DNA of 64,000 bases from the NCBI RefSeq assembly GCF_016801775.1, contig NZ_CP069005.1, positions 1 through 64,000 of the forward strand. The letters run 5' to 3'. The notes beneath the pieces are model-generated. The model ran no database searches. It was not told where the DNA came from and saw only the letters and a program-made list of their open reading frames with translations. The DNA is from Sulfitobacter mediterraneus (GTDB taxonomy: Bacteria; Pseudomonadota; Alphaproteobacteria; Rhodobacterales; Rhodobacteraceae). This document shows positions 1 through 8,840 of this stretch, in pieces. The stretch's first letter is position 1. Each line of letters starts with the position of its first letter. A program made the position numbers and the translations under genes.

Positions 1-1176
1 ATCGACATGTTGTCCACCGGCATCCGCACACCAGTGGGGATCAAGGTCTTCGGTACCAGCCTGACCGAGATGGAAAAGGTAGCCCGTGAGGTCGAAGCCG
101 TCGTGCGCACGGTGCCAGGAACGACCAGCGCCTATGCCGAACGGGTGATTGGCGGCTATTATCTGGACATCACGCCCGACCGAGCTGCCCTTGGCCGCTA
201 CGGTCTGTCGGTGCAGGATGTGCAGGAGGTGATCGGCATGGCATTGGGGGCCAAGGCCATCACGCAGACCGTCGAGGGCCGCGAGCGCTACGACGTCGCA
301 GTGCGCTATCCGGCGACACTGAGGTCCGATCCGGAGGCCATCGGACGCGAGGTTCAAGTGGCGCTGCCGGGCGGTGGCACAATTCCACTTGGGGACGTAG
401 CCACCATCGAACGCACTCGCGGAGCCACGTCGATCCGCACCGAAAACGGACAGCTTGCCGTCTATATCTTCGTCGATATCGTCGGACGCGATCTGGGTGG
501 CTTCGTGGCCGAAGCCCAGACGGCGGTCGCGGCCTCCGTCACCCTGCCCCCCGGCTATTCGTTGGGCTGGAGCGGGCAGTTCGAGTACCTTGAACGTGCG
601 AAACAGCGGCTGGCCACTGTTGTGCCCCTGACGCTGGCGCTGATCTTTCTGCTCCTCTATCTGAACTTCCGCCGCCTGACGGAGACACTGATCGTGATGC
701 TGTCGCTGCCTTTCGCGCTGGTCGGGGGCATCTGGCTGATGTGGTTCATGGGCTTCAACATGTCGGTTGCGGTGGCAGTCGGGTTCATCGCGCTGGCCGG
801 GGTGGCGGCTGAAACCGGTGTGATAATGTTGATCTATCTCGATCAGGCGTTGAATGAAGCGCGGGACCGCGCGGACGGCCGGGATCTGACCCGCGACGAA
901 CTCTACGCTGCAATCATGGTGGGCGCAGTAGACCGCGTTCGCCCCAAGATGATGACGGTTGTAGCAATCATGGCCGGCCTGATGCCGATCCTTTGGGCGC
1001 ACGGCACCGGATCCGAGATCATGCAGCGCATCGCCGTTCCAATGATCGGCGGGATGGTGTCGTCAACTTTGCTGACCCTGATCGTCATTCCGGCGGTTTA
1101 TGCCATCATCAAAGGCTGGAGCCTCAAGAAGGCCGGTACAGCGCCTGATTTGGCCCTCGGGCAGGCCGCAGAATAA
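1..1176 (+). CDS. cusA: CusA/CzcA-type heavy-metal RND efflux pump, C-terminal part (5' end outside window)
   Basis: This is the last 391 codons of an inner-membrane heavy-metal efflux RND pump, the proton-driven component of a tripartite CusCBA/CzcCBA-like exporter. The frame is open from base 1, so the gene begins upstream of the window; full-length members are about 1040 residues. Visible are the periplasmic porter segment with the family phrase STGIRTPVGIKVFG near the start, and a long run of hydrophobic helices after about residue 205 (TLALIFLLLYLNF, then GFIALAGVAAETGVIML). Copper or silver specificity is inferred from the neighbouring copper genes. The stop at 1174-1176 converges on the sialidase-like gene. 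A CusB adaptor would be expected upstream, outside the window. Confidence 0.87.
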   Translation: MDMLSTGIRTPVGIKVFGTSLTEMEKVAREVEAVVRTVPGTTSAYAERVIGGYYLDITPDRAALGRYGLSVQDVQEVIGMALGAKAITQTVEGRERYDVAVRYPATLRSDPEAIGREVQVALPGGGTIPLGDVATIERTRGATSIRTENGQLAVYIFVDIVGRDLGGFVAEAQTAVAASVTLPPGYSLGWSGQFEYLERAKQRLATVVPLTLALIFLLLYLNFRRLTETLIVMLSLPFALVGGIWLMWFMGFNMSVAVAVGFIALAGVAAETGVIMLIYLDQALNEARDRADGRDLTRDELYAAIMVGAVDRVRPKMMTVVAIMAGLMPILWAHGTGSEIMQRIAVPMIGGMVSSTLLTLIVIPAVYAIIKGWSLKKAGTAPDLALGQAAE

Positions 1177-1225
1177 GGGCAACAGCATTAAGGAGGCATT
1201 GGGAATCGAGATGAATCCTTGAAAC

Positions 1226-2467
1226 CTATGGCGTCAGAGCGACTTCAACGACGCGAATGGTGGTACTGCCGTCCGCGCCGCTGATTGGTTGCGTCCAGGC
1301 CACAAACGCCCCGGTTCCGCCAAGCGCCATCCTCGGAAAACCGACCGATCCGCCGCCTCGATTGATGTGTAGCGCCTGAGGCGCGGCACATCCGGCATCT
1401 GGCGATACGTGGCACATGACGATCGCTTCACCGCCTCCCACAAATTCAATCCAGAGCGCCAATGCGCTTCCATCCGGCATTTGCAGGACATCCACCCGAC
1501 CTGCGGCCGCGCCGAGGTCAATGCGGAGCGGTTCGTCGAACTGCGCACCGCTATCGTCCGAAAAGGCGATACGAACCTTCGGCTCGTTCTCGGCTGCTGT
1601 GAACCAAATGACGGAAACCTTATCGTCCATCGCATCAATAGCCGGGCCATTAACGGGGCATCCGGCGATCTCCCATCCGTCGTTATGGATCGTGGCGGGC
1701 TCCGTCCACTCCCCATCGGCCTGCCGGACAGCCGATATATCGCGAATTTCATCGGCGGTTCTGTCACGATAGACCGCCACTATGTCGCCTGATGCAGTCC
1801 GCGCCGCAGAAGTCTGGCAACAGGTACAGGTGCGCACATCCAACAGGCTTTCTGGCTGCATCGTTCCGTCAGAGTTGATCTGCCGCGCGCGCAACTGCAT
1901 CGCATTTTCGAAGCTGTCGCCTTCTGTCTGACTGTCATACCCCCGGCCATCCAGCCACAGCGCCGTCAATCCGCCAAACTGGTCGGGAATCAATGAAACA
2001 AAACCATGCTCGCGTTGCGATCTGTCATCGTGAGGGACAATCGGGTCCGTCCAGGTTCTGCCTTCATCTAGGGAAAAGGCGATATTCACGTCGTATTGGT
2101 AATCGCCCGGTCCATTCAACTCTAGCCATTGCGCCGCCAGACCACCCTCAGCAAGAGCCACTACCGAAGGGAAGTCGGCCCAGTTGATGTAAGTCTCTGA
2201 CGATTTATGGATTGTCCGAGCATCCGACCACTCTTTGCCATCAAGGATGGCCATGCGAACTTCCGCTTCGGTTCCGCTTTCTTCGGTCCAGCTCAGTAAA
2301 ACCCTGCCATCCGACAAGGGTGCGAGTGATGGTTCGCGCGCATTGATGCCAACCGGTGATCCGCGGTCGGTCAATCTGAATAATCCGGTTTCCTCCGCGT
2401 ATGATGCGGTGGACGAAGCGAGCAATGCACCAAGGATCAGAGTCGATGCAGCAGAACATTTACTCAT
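1226..2467 (-). CDS. Secreted sialidase-like (BNR/Asp-box) beta-propeller protein
   Basis: A 413-residue exported protein. Residues 1-25 form a signal peptide (MSKC..., hydrophobic core, then A-S-Y-A), and the rest has repeated Asp-box-like phrases such as SLDEGRTWTD and SDDSGAQFDE, typical of six-bladed sialidase-fold propellers. A cluster CTCCQTS near the middle could bind metal or form disulfides. Nothing identifies a sugar substrate, so true sialidase activity is doubtful. The start at 2467 is chosen because a clean signal peptide begins there; an in-frame extension to 2614 adds a non-signal-like leader. It is the last gene of the copper operon, 94 bp after the cytochrome c gene. A role in metal binding or envelope quality control is only inference. 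Confidence 0.7.
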   Translation of the reverse strand: MSKCSAASTLILGALLASSTASYAEETGLFRLTDRGSPVGINAREPSLAPLSDGRVLLSWTEESGTEAEVRMAILDGKEWSDARTIHKSSETYINWADFPSVVALAEGGLAAQWLELNGPGDYQYDVNIAFSLDEGRTWTDPIVPHDDRSQREHGFVSLIPDQFGGLTALWLDGRGYDSQTEGDSFENAMQLRARQINSDGTMQPESLLDVRTCTCCQTSAARTASGDIVAVYRDRTADEIRDISAVRQADGEWTEPATIHNDGWEIAGCPVNGPAIDAMDDKVSVIWFTAAENEPKVRIAFSDDSGAQFDEPLRIDLGAAAGRVDVLQMPDGSALALWIEFVGGGEAIVMCHVSPDAGCAAPQALHINRGGGSVGFPRMALGGTGAFVAWTQPISGADGSTTIRVVEVALTP

Positions 2468-2561
2468 GAGCAGAATTTTCCCACCGTTATTGCTTTTCTG
2501 TGGCAAACCAAATGCTGATTGACCGTGCGCCAACTCCCATTCTTTTGACCGACGAAAATGC

Positions 2562-3020
2562 TTAGTCAATTCCGTTGGCCCGCTGCAAAGCTCGAATGTA
2601 CGCCACGATAGCAAGGATGTCTGAGCGCGTCACGCCTTCAACCGCTGGCATGTTGTCAAATTCCCAGTGGTGCGCCCGAACTCCATTCTGCGCTGCGAGG
2701 ACAAACGCCATGTCGCCGTGGTGGCTGGGTTCATAGATCTTGTGAACAAGCGGAGGAGCGACGCCATCTTGACCCTGCGCGTTTCGACCGTGGCAAGCGG
2801 AACAGACCGCATCATAAGCGCTTGCGCCGATTTGCTCCTGCTCTGTGAAACTGTTTGGTAGCTTGACAGTAGCGAGAGCACCCGCGGAAAGCGCGATGCC
2901 CTCCTCCCTCTGGACGCCCGTCCGAGTGTGGCTCGGTTGCACAATGAACCATACTGCTGCAGCGACGGCGACCAGAGCGAAAAATATCGCTGCCCATTTC
3001 ATACTATCAAACTCTTTCAT
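2562..3020 (-). CDS. Membrane-anchored class I cytochrome c
   Basis: A 152-residue protein with an N-terminal transmembrane anchor (about residues 8-27) and one c-type haem site, CSACH at residues 73-77. Downstream methionines, including NMPAVEG, could supply the axial ligand. The domain is periplasmic and resembles small mono-haem cytochromes that hand electrons to or from oxidases. The start is supported by the 4-base ATGA overlap with the stop of the preceding ABC-type gene, which implies translational coupling. Because it sits in an operon with a multicopper oxidase and two cupredoxins, it may take electrons from copper oxidation; that is inference. Confidence 0.82.
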   Translation of the reverse strand: MKEFDSMKWAAIFFALVAVAAAVWFIVQPSHTRTGVQREEGIALSAGALATVKLPNSFTEQEQIGASAYDAVCSACHGRNAQGQDGVAPPLVHKIYEPSHHGDMAFVLAAQNGVRAHHWEFDNMPAVEGVTRSDILAIVAYIRALQRANGID

Positions 3021-4321
3021 GATGTTGCGATGGCCCCCTGCCTTTTTAGAGACGAAGCCGGGCATCTCAGTGGGGCTTGCTCGAATTGACTGACCTCCTG
3101 CGGCATGGTGTTGTCTGCTTGAACAATTGCGGATTGCTGGATCGATTTGTTGAAAAAGGTCGTGATTTCGTGGTACCGGATCCGCGTGTCTTCCAGCGTC
3201 TGATAGTAATTGAAGAGTTCTTTCAGCGGTGCCGAGAAGTCTTTGTGTGCGGCTAGGACGGCCACCAGGGCACCGAGTGTAATACGCCCTTCGATGACGA
3301 AATATCCTCCCAATGAGTAGAACAGGAATGGGGTCAGTGCGGTTAGAAAATTGTTGAGGGCCTTGATGAAGAACTTCAGGTGGAAAATTTTCCTGCGGAC
3401 GTGCTCAAGCTCTCTAAAACTCGCTCCGGCCGGTAGCAGTCCGGTCGAATTGACCTGCCGTTCACGCAACTGTTCGCTAAGCTGTCTGCCGAGCTGTCGG
3501 ACTTCCTTGATCCTTGTACGTGAAAGGGCGTTTACACGCCGCTGTAGCTTGGGCAGCAGCACGAGCTGAACTGGCAGCACGGTCAGTGCGGCGGCACCCA
3601 ACACAGGGTCCTGAACGAACATGAAAAACAGAATCGTCAACAGTGTACCGCCTTGTAGGATTGGCAGCGTGAGGACATCTGCCGCGAAGCCACCTATGGG
3701 CTCAACCTCCTGTGCGAGAATAGGGACGATTTCGCTCTGGTTTCGGGAGTCGGGATCGCTGCGCCATTGCCGATAGACCAGCAAGCGGAAGCGCCGCAGA
3801 AAACGCTCAGCTACATACCCCTTGAACACGTTGAGGCCGTATTTATTTAGCCCATTCAAGATGATCGCCAGAAGGTAGAGACCACAGAGAAGCATTAGGA
3901 AAACGACCTGATCGACGTCTCGTCCCAAAATGGCAACGGGGAAACGATCAGAATCCAAAGCGTTGTTTACGATCTGCTTTGGCAGTTCGAGGGTCAGATA
4001 TAGAATAGGCATCGCGATGAGGCTGACCACAATCATCAATGCCTGCTGCCTTCTGGAGTAGCGCAGGACCGTGCTGAAAAGACTGCCTTCAAGCCCCCGT
4101 ATGGGTTCGGGGTGGAACGTAGAGGTGTGACGGCGCTTCCAAAGCTTGAAAATGCCGCGAATAGCAAGATATGAGCCGACAGTGATCAGCAGCGCGGGTG
4201 CCAAGACCAGTATCAGATGAATGAACGGGTGAACCCAGTCTGGCGTCGCATCGCTGTAGTCGTACCCAAACGCGGCAGATACGTTGTGTACAAGCACGTG
4301 ATACCTGTCCAGGAGTGACAT
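3017..4321 (-). CDS. ABC exporter transmembrane half without an ATPase domain
   Basis: A 434-residue membrane protein resembling the type-1 ABC exporter membrane domain: helices around residues 28-50, 85-105, 130-155, 230-275 and 335-385, with long cytoplasmic loops such as GYVAERFLRRFRLLVYRQWR and the coupling-helix-like stretch near RIKEVRQLGRQLSEQLRER. Full exporters continue into a roughly 240-residue nucleotide-binding domain, but no Walker A, signature or Walker B motif is present and the gene ends in the next gene's start (ATGA overlap). A separate ATPase would be needed for transport, and none is encoded nearby. The start at 4321 follows the cupredoxin stop by 8 bp. Either it is a half-transporter with a distant partner, or a membrane domain reused without ATP. 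Confidence 0.72.
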   Translation of the reverse strand: MSLLDRYHVLVHNVSAAFGYDYSDATPDWVHPFIHLILVLAPALLITVGSYLAIRGIFKLWKRRHTSTFHPEPIRGLEGSLFSTVLRYSRRQQALMIVVSLIAMPILYLTLELPKQIVNNALDSDRFPVAILGRDVDQVVFLMLLCGLYLLAIILNGLNKYGLNVFKGYVAERFLRRFRLLVYRQWRSDPDSRNQSEIVPILAQEVEPIGGFAADVLTLPILQGGTLLTILFFMFVQDPVLGAAALTVLPVQLVLLPKLQRRVNALSRTRIKEVRQLGRQLSEQLRERQVNSTGLLPAGASFRELEHVRRKIFHLKFFIKALNNFLTALTPFLFYSLGGYFVIEGRITLGALVAVLAAHKDFSAPLKELFNYYQTLEDTRIRYHEITTFFNKSIQQSAIVQADNTMPQEVSQFEQAPLRCPASSLKRQGAIATS

Positions 4322-4329
4322 CAAAAACT

Positions 4330-4860
4330 CTAACCCTTGGATTTCGGCGCAAGGTGATCGTGCACGATGATGACGCCCCACATGCCCGCTTCCCGGTGGC
4401 CGGGTATCAAGCATACGAACTCCAGGTTCGTCATATCGGAGAACTCCCAGATCAGCTCGGCATTTTGTCCACTTGGGATCAAAACCGAGTTGGCGCGATC
4501 ATGTTGCATATCGGGGTGTTCGCGCATCCACTGCTGATGTTTCGCAATTTCGTCAAAGGAGCCGAGAAAGAACTCATGATCCAGAGCGCCTGTATTTCCG
4601 ATCAAGAACCGAACGACCGATCCCTTTTCAATCTGGATCGCGTCCGGCTCGAAAAGCATGTAGCCGCTTTCTGTCTCCCTGATGGATATTTCGATCGTCC
4701 GGTCGAATGAGGAACCGACACCGGGCTTCCCGATCGCATCATGGCCAGGCAATTCAAAGGCCCGCGCATGAGGTTGCTGGCCTTTGCCACTAGAAGCGTT
4801 CACTGAGAAAGCCGGAAAGACGAGCACAAGGGCGGTGGTGCAGATTATCAGGAAATTCAT
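4330..4860 (-). CDS. Periplasmic cupredoxin (plastocyanin/azurin-like copper protein)
   Basis: A 176-residue exported blue-copper-type protein. A signal peptide covers about residues 1-22. The type-1 copper ligands are all visible: His95 (LDHEFF), Cys150, His155 and Met160 in the motif CLIPGHREAGM. It should bind a single copper ion and act as an electron carrier or copper buffer in the periplasm. It is a shorter paralogue of the cupredoxin half of the next upstream gene (4947-5663), with the same CLIPGH-x3-GM copper loop, which suggests an in-operon duplication. It lies between that gene and the ABC-type membrane gene in the copper operon. Confidence 0.85.
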   Translation of the reverse strand: MNFLIICTTALVLVFPAFSVNASSGKGQQPHARAFELPGHDAIGKPGVGSSFDRTIEISIRETESGYMLFEPDAIQIEKGSVVRFLIGNTGALDHEFFLGSFDEIAKHQQWMREHPDMQHDRANSVLIPSGQNAELIWEFSDMTNLEFVCLIPGHREAGMWGVIIVHDHLAPKSKG

Positions 4861-4908
4861 AATGCTCGGCTACCTCCGTAGCGCTTGATTTTATTGCCTC
4901 AAAACGTT

Positions 4909-4935
4909 GGGGCCGGGCGTGTTCGCCTCGGCCCC
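4909..4935 (-). other. Intergenic hairpin in copper operon
   Basis: Complementary 7-base arms GGGGCCG (4909-4915) and CGGCCCC (4929-4935) lie between two cupredoxin genes. There is no strong T-tract on the minus strand, so an mRNA-stabilising or attenuating stem is more likely than a full terminator. Confidence 0.45.
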
Positions 4936-4946
4936 ATTGTCTATCT

Positions 4947-5663
4947 TCACTTCATCTGCGTGACAGTAAGCTTGCCCTTGACCCGGTCGGCAACGAACTC
5001 GATGTCCTGACCTTCCGCCATCTTGGCCATCATCGCTTCGTCCGCGCGGAACACCATCGTCATCGCGGGCATATCGAGGTTGACCAGAGGGCCGTGGATG
5101 ATTGTGACCTTGCCGGCCTTGGCGTCGATCTTCTTGATGGTCCCGCTCGTATATTCCACGTCAGCCTGAGCCATCTGGTCCCCCACTGAGACCGCACGGT
5201 GCATTCCGGATTCGTAGTGACCCGGAATCAGGCACGCCGCTTCGAACGTACCAGCATTCGCGAACGTCCAGACGACCTCACCCGAAGCGCCCGCATCGAG
5301 ACGGATTCGGTTCGGGTCGTCGTGTTCCATATCCATCTTGGCCATTTCGATCTTGTGCTCGGCGTTGCGCTCGACTGTATCAAGGACGAATTCATGCTCC
5401 AGCTCACCCTTGTTCGTGATGTTGAAGCGGATGGTTTCACCCTCCTTGATGGTCATCTCTTCGCTCTCGATCAGCATTTCGCCTTCGTCGTTTTCGAGCA
5501 GAGTGACATCAATTGTGCGGTCCACATTGGCGGCTTCACCCGGCATACCGATCATCATTGCGGCCGGCTTGGTCTCACCGTGCCCGCCATCATGTGTGCC
5601 TGCGGCAAATGCTGGTGCCGAAAGCACCAACGCGAAGCTTGTCGTCAAAAGAAGATTTCTCAT
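4947..5663 (-). CDS. Cupredoxin-CusF fusion, periplasmic copper-binding protein
   Basis: A 238-residue exported protein joining two copper-binding modules. After a signal peptide (about 1-21) and a His-rich linker comes a cupredoxin domain with ligands His90 (LEHEF), Cys144, His149 and Met154 (CLIPGHYESGM). Residues about 169-238 form a CusF-like OB-fold with MPAMTM at 198-203, the methionine/tryptophan-type Cu(I)/Ag(I) site of CusF (here with His190 and no obvious Trp). CusF proteins deliver Cu(I) to the CusCBA pump, so this fusion may couple redox copper capture to the RND exporter at the window start. It follows the multicopper oxidase by 46 bp in the same operon. Confidence 0.87.
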   Translation of the reverse strand: MRNLLLTTSFALVLSAPAFAAGTHDGGHGETKPAAMMIGMPGEAANVDRTIDVTLLENDEGEMLIESEEMTIKEGETIRFNITNKGELEHEFVLDTVERNAEHKIEMAKMDMEHDDPNRIRLDAGASGEVVWTFANAGTFEAACLIPGHYESGMHRAVSVGDQMAQADVEYTSGTIKKIDAKAGKVTIIHGPLVNLDMPAMTMVFRADEAMMAKMAEGQDIEFVADRVKGKLTVTQMK

Positions 5664-5698
5664 TTCATTGTCCTGTAGGTTGGTTTGGTTGGAGTTGA

Positions 5699-5720
5699 CG
5701 AAGGGCCGTTCAGCCCTTCG
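5699..5720 (-). other. Intergenic hairpin after multicopper oxidase
   Basis: A perfect 8-base inverted repeat, CGAAGGGC (5699-5706) and GCCCTTCG (5713-5720), overlaps the stop codon of the multicopper oxidase gene. No T-run follows on the minus strand. It may adjust mRNA levels within the operon. Confidence 0.45.
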
Positions 5721-7068
5721 AGTTTGGTTTTGGTGTGAGAATGGTCTTGGGACTGTTGTTCGAGGCGAACTCGGGCAATTCGCCGGTCCATTCGTAGGCC
5801 ATCTCGCCCGGAGGATTTTCGTACCAGCCGGGATCGGAGTAATCGTCCGCGTCGATGCCGTCCCGCACCTTTACGACCGAAAACATGCCGCCCATCTCGA
5901 TGGGGCCGTAGGGCCCCCAACCCGTCATCATCGGGATCGTGTTGTCAGGCAGCGGCATTTCCATTTTCGCCATGTCCCCCATGCCGGACATCCCCATGGG
6001 CATGTACTCCGGCTGGAACTGACGGATCTTCTGGGTCAGCGGCTTCTTGTTGACCCCGATGAACGTCGGCACATCGTGACCCATGGCATTCATCGTGTGG
6101 TGCGACTTGTGGCAGTGAATCGCCCAGTCACCCAGATGGTCTGCGACGAACTCATAGGCGCGCATCGCGCCCACGGGGATGTCGATGCTGACCTCCGGCC
6201 ATTGCGCTTCTGGCGGTACCCAGCCACCATCCGTGCAGGTGACCTTGAAGTCATAGCCGTGCATGTGGATCGGGTGGTTTGTCATCGTGAGGTTGCCGAC
6301 GCGTACTCGCACCTTGTCGCCCTTGTTCACGACCAGCGGATCGATGTCGGGGAAGATCCGACTGTTCCATGTCCACAGATTGAAGTCCGTCATCGTCATG
6401 ATGCGGGGCACGTATGTGCCGGGATCGATGTCAAAGGCATTCAGCATGATCAGAAAATCGCGATCCACCGGCATGAACGTGGGATCCTTGGGGTGGACCA
6501 CGAACATGCCCATCATCCCCATCGCCATCTGGGTCATTTCGTCGCCATGGGGGTGGTACATGAACGTGCCGGACTTCACCAAGTCGAATTCGTAGACAAA
6601 CGTTTTTCCTGGCGGGATGCTGGGATGACTCAACCCGGAGACCCCATCCATGCCCGAGGGCAGGATGAGCCCGTGCCAATGCACCGTGGTGCCTTCCGGC
6701 AGCTTGTTGGTGACGTAGATGCGGACCCGGTCACCTTCAACTGCTTCGATCGTTGGACCGGTGGACTGGCCGTTGTAACCCCACAAATGCGCGATCATGC
6801 CGTCTGCAAGTTCGCGCTCTACCGGTTCGGCCACGAGGTGAAATTCCTTGACCCCGTTGTTCATCCGGTGCGGAAGGGTCCACCCGTTCAGCGTGACCAC
6901 AGGTGTGTAGTCCGGCCCCGACGACGGACGCGCCGTAATCGCCGTTGCCGCACTGTCCATCTGCGCGGCTTCAGGGAGGCCCATGTTCAGGGTTTGACCC
7001 CAGGCTTTTGAAGAGACCAGCGTTGCACCTGCCGCGCCGGCTCCGAGTAATTGACGTCTGTTCAACAT
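5710..7068 (-). CDS. copA: CopA-type multicopper oxidase, Tat-exported
   Basis: A 452-residue three-domain multicopper oxidase. It starts with a twin-arginine signal (MLNRRQLLGAGAAGATL). Copper-site motifs visible in order are HWHG in the first cupredoxin domain, HPHGDE, the C-terminal NHPIHMHG and the HCHKSHHTMNAMGH Cys-His block that joins the T1 and trinuclear centres. A Met-rich stretch (MPMGMSGMGDMAKMEMP) near residue 350 resembles the methionine loops of copper-tolerance oxidases. It should oxidise Cu(I) to less toxic Cu(II) in the periplasm with oxygen as acceptor. The symbol follows the plasmid CopA oxidase usage and is distinct from the P-type ATPase below. It lies 11 bp after the TolC-like gene in the same operon. 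Confidence 0.87.
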   Translation of the reverse strand: MLNRRQLLGAGAAGATLVSSKAWGQTLNMGLPEAAQMDSAATAITARPSSGPDYTPVVTLNGWTLPHRMNNGVKEFHLVAEPVERELADGMIAHLWGYNGQSTGPTIEAVEGDRVRIYVTNKLPEGTTVHWHGLILPSGMDGVSGLSHPSIPPGKTFVYEFDLVKSGTFMYHPHGDEMTQMAMGMMGMFVVHPKDPTFMPVDRDFLIMLNAFDIDPGTYVPRIMTMTDFNLWTWNSRIFPDIDPLVVNKGDKVRVRVGNLTMTNHPIHMHGYDFKVTCTDGGWVPPEAQWPEVSIDIPVGAMRAYEFVADHLGDWAIHCHKSHHTMNAMGHDVPTFIGVNKKPLTQKIRQFQPEYMPMGMSGMGDMAKMEMPLPDNTIPMMTGWGPYGPIEMGGMFSVVKVRDGIDADDYSDPGWYENPPGEMAYEWTGELPEFASNNSPKTILTPKPNSKG

Positions 7069-7079
7069 GTCAGTTCCTT

Positions 7080-8546
7080 TCAGTGTCCTGCACCGCCACC
7101 GGCGGCAAGCGTTGCGCCTTCTCCACCAGCACCACCGCCGCCTTCGCCGCCGCCATAGATCGCGGCGGTCAGATCGGCCTGTGCCATGTAGAATTCGCGT
7201 TTTGCATTTGCCGCTTCCAGGGATGCGCCAAGTTTCTCGCGCACATCAGTCAGCAACTCGAAAGTGTTGGTGATCATGCCGTTGTAGGACAGCAAACCCT
7301 CTTCTTCGACGGTCGTGCGTAGCGGCACCAGAACGTCGCGGTAGTGGCGTGCGATTTTGTATGCGGCATGATAAGAGGCTTCAGCACCGCGCGCTTCAGA
7401 CCGGACGTTCACGGCCTTCTCTGCGAGCACGTTGGCCGCTTGAAGATAAGACAATTCCGCCTTGCGCATCCGGGCCTTGCCGGTGTCGTAGATCGGGATC
7501 GCGAACTCCACTTCCACCTGAGGCAAAGTCTTGGTTTCAATGTCGCCACTGCCTTCAACTTCACGCTCAAATTCGGCTCCCGCAACGATCTCCAGATCGC
7601 TGACAATGCGGGTCTGGTCGGTCAGACCAAACGCCTTGGCCTGCGCTTCCAGGCCAAGTTTGGCAACACGCAGATCCACCCGGTTTCGGAGCGCCTTGGC
7701 CTCGATGTCGGTCACACGGCCGACAGAACGCGGCAGTGCAGGAAGAGCATCTGGCACATAGTAATCGACTTCGGTGCCCCAGAGGCCCATCAACCTGGTC
7801 AAAGTCTCCTTGGACCGAGTGGCGTTCAATCGTGCCTGTGCAAGTTGCCCCGCCAGTTCGGCATTGAATGCCTGTTCGCGGGCCTGCCCAGCTTTGTTGA
7901 GTGCGCCGGTCTCGCCCAACCGCATAGCCAGTTCCGAGCCGGCGTCAGAGGTCGCTTTCGCGCGCCGCAGATAGCTCACTGCCTCGAAGGCGGCGACTGC
8001 ATCGACCCATGCCTTTCGCGTCTGATTGGCCAGTGCAAGTGTGTCGTTCACGGCATTGAGCTGAGCCTGCCGGAAGCTTGCATCAGCAATGGCCATGCGC
8101 TGTTTGCGCGTGGTGGCATCGAGGACGTTCGACCGGATCAGCCCTTCGATCGCCCTGTAGGCACCGAGCTCAGGCGCACCGATTCCCAAGACGCCAATTG
8201 AGACGATCGGGTTTTCCGGCGTCGATTGCTGCCAGGCCTCAGCGGCCGAGAGGCCAACATTGGCGTAAGACGCTTGCAGACCCTTATTGTTCAGCAACGC
8301 AACCTGAACCGCCGTATCGGCCGAGATCGTCTTCTGATGCACCATGCTGTGCACCTGTTTCTTGAGAGCTTCGTTTTCGGCCTGGGTTTCGGCGAAGGCC
8401 GTCCGTTTGCCGATGGCCGGTGTGACCTGACTGGAAATGTTGGCGAAGCCGGCTTTCGGTTCCGTGTAGATACCCGGTACAGCGGTAGCGCAGGCACCCA
8501 AAATTAGGGGAAAGCCAAGAACCAGCGGAATCTTAGATACCCGCAT
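7080..8546 (-). CDS. TolC-family outer membrane efflux lipoprotein (CusC-like)
   Basis: A 488-residue outer-membrane factor. A lipoprotein signal ends in LGAC at about residues 12-15 of the chosen start, and the body has the long alpha-helical repeats of the outer membrane efflux family (AQARLNATRSKETLTRLMG; ALRNRVDLRVAKLGLEAQAKA). It would form the exit duct for a tripartite metal pump, probably with the CusA protein at the window start. The start at 8546 is chosen because the ATG overlaps the preceding lipoprotein stop (TGATG) and opens a lipobox signal. The C-terminus is unusually Gly/Ala-rich (YGGGEGGGGAGGEG). Confidence 0.83.
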   Translation of the reverse strand: MRVSKIPLVLGFPLILGACATAVPGIYTEPKAGFANISSQVTPAIGKRTAFAETQAENEALKKQVHSMVHQKTISADTAVQVALLNNKGLQASYANVGLSAAEAWQQSTPENPIVSIGVLGIGAPELGAYRAIEGLIRSNVLDATTRKQRMAIADASFRQAQLNAVNDTLALANQTRKAWVDAVAAFEAVSYLRRAKATSDAGSELAMRLGETGALNKAGQAREQAFNAELAGQLAQARLNATRSKETLTRLMGLWGTEVDYYVPDALPALPRSVGRVTDIEAKALRNRVDLRVAKLGLEAQAKAFGLTDQTRIVSDLEIVAGAEFEREVEGSGDIETKTLPQVEVEFAIPIYDTGKARMRKAELSYLQAANVLAEKAVNVRSEARGAEASYHAAYKIARHYRDVLVPLRTTVEEEGLLSYNGMITNTFELLTDVREKLGASLEAANAKREFYMAQADLTAAIYGGGEGGGGAGGEGATLAAGGGAGH

Positions 8547-8767
8547 CAGTTGCCCTCCGTCTGCTCTTGATTGACGGAACGCCAATCACGGGGGCCGGTC
8601 GGACCACGATAGGTGTAGCCAGCCAATGGATCTTGATAGCTGATCGGAGACGAAACGGTCGCGTTGACGACAGCCTGTTGTGTCGCAACGGAGGGCAAAG
8701 GGGTAGGCTCATAGGCGCATGCGCCAAGCCCGAGGGCCGAAGCCCCCATAAGTAGATGAATTTTCAT
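8546..8767 (-). CDS. Small lipoprotein upstream of the TolC-like gene
   Basis: A 73-residue predicted lipoprotein beginning MKIHLLMGASALGLGACAYEP, with Cys17 as the lipid site. The remainder is polar (PISYQDPLAGYTYRGPTGPRDWR). The start is taken at the lipoprotein signal; a longer frame to 8821 has no signal character. It is translationally coupled to the following outer-membrane factor by a TGATG overlap. Its function is unknown; the position suggests an accessory of the outer membrane factor. Confidence 0.68.
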   Translation of the reverse strand: MKIHLLMGASALGLGACAYEPTPLPSVATQQAVVNATVSSPISYQDPLAGYTYRGPTGPRDWRSVNQEQTEGN

Positions 8768-8840
8768 GAAGGTATCCTGATTGATGAACGATGTCTCACG
8801 CAGAGTCTGCGCAAGGCTCACACCCGGATTGGGCGCCGTT

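Noticed and set aside
5338..7011. Long plus-strand frame opposite the multicopper oxidase
   Set aside because: Histidine-rich translation is the antisense of the oxidase; no start signal or family.
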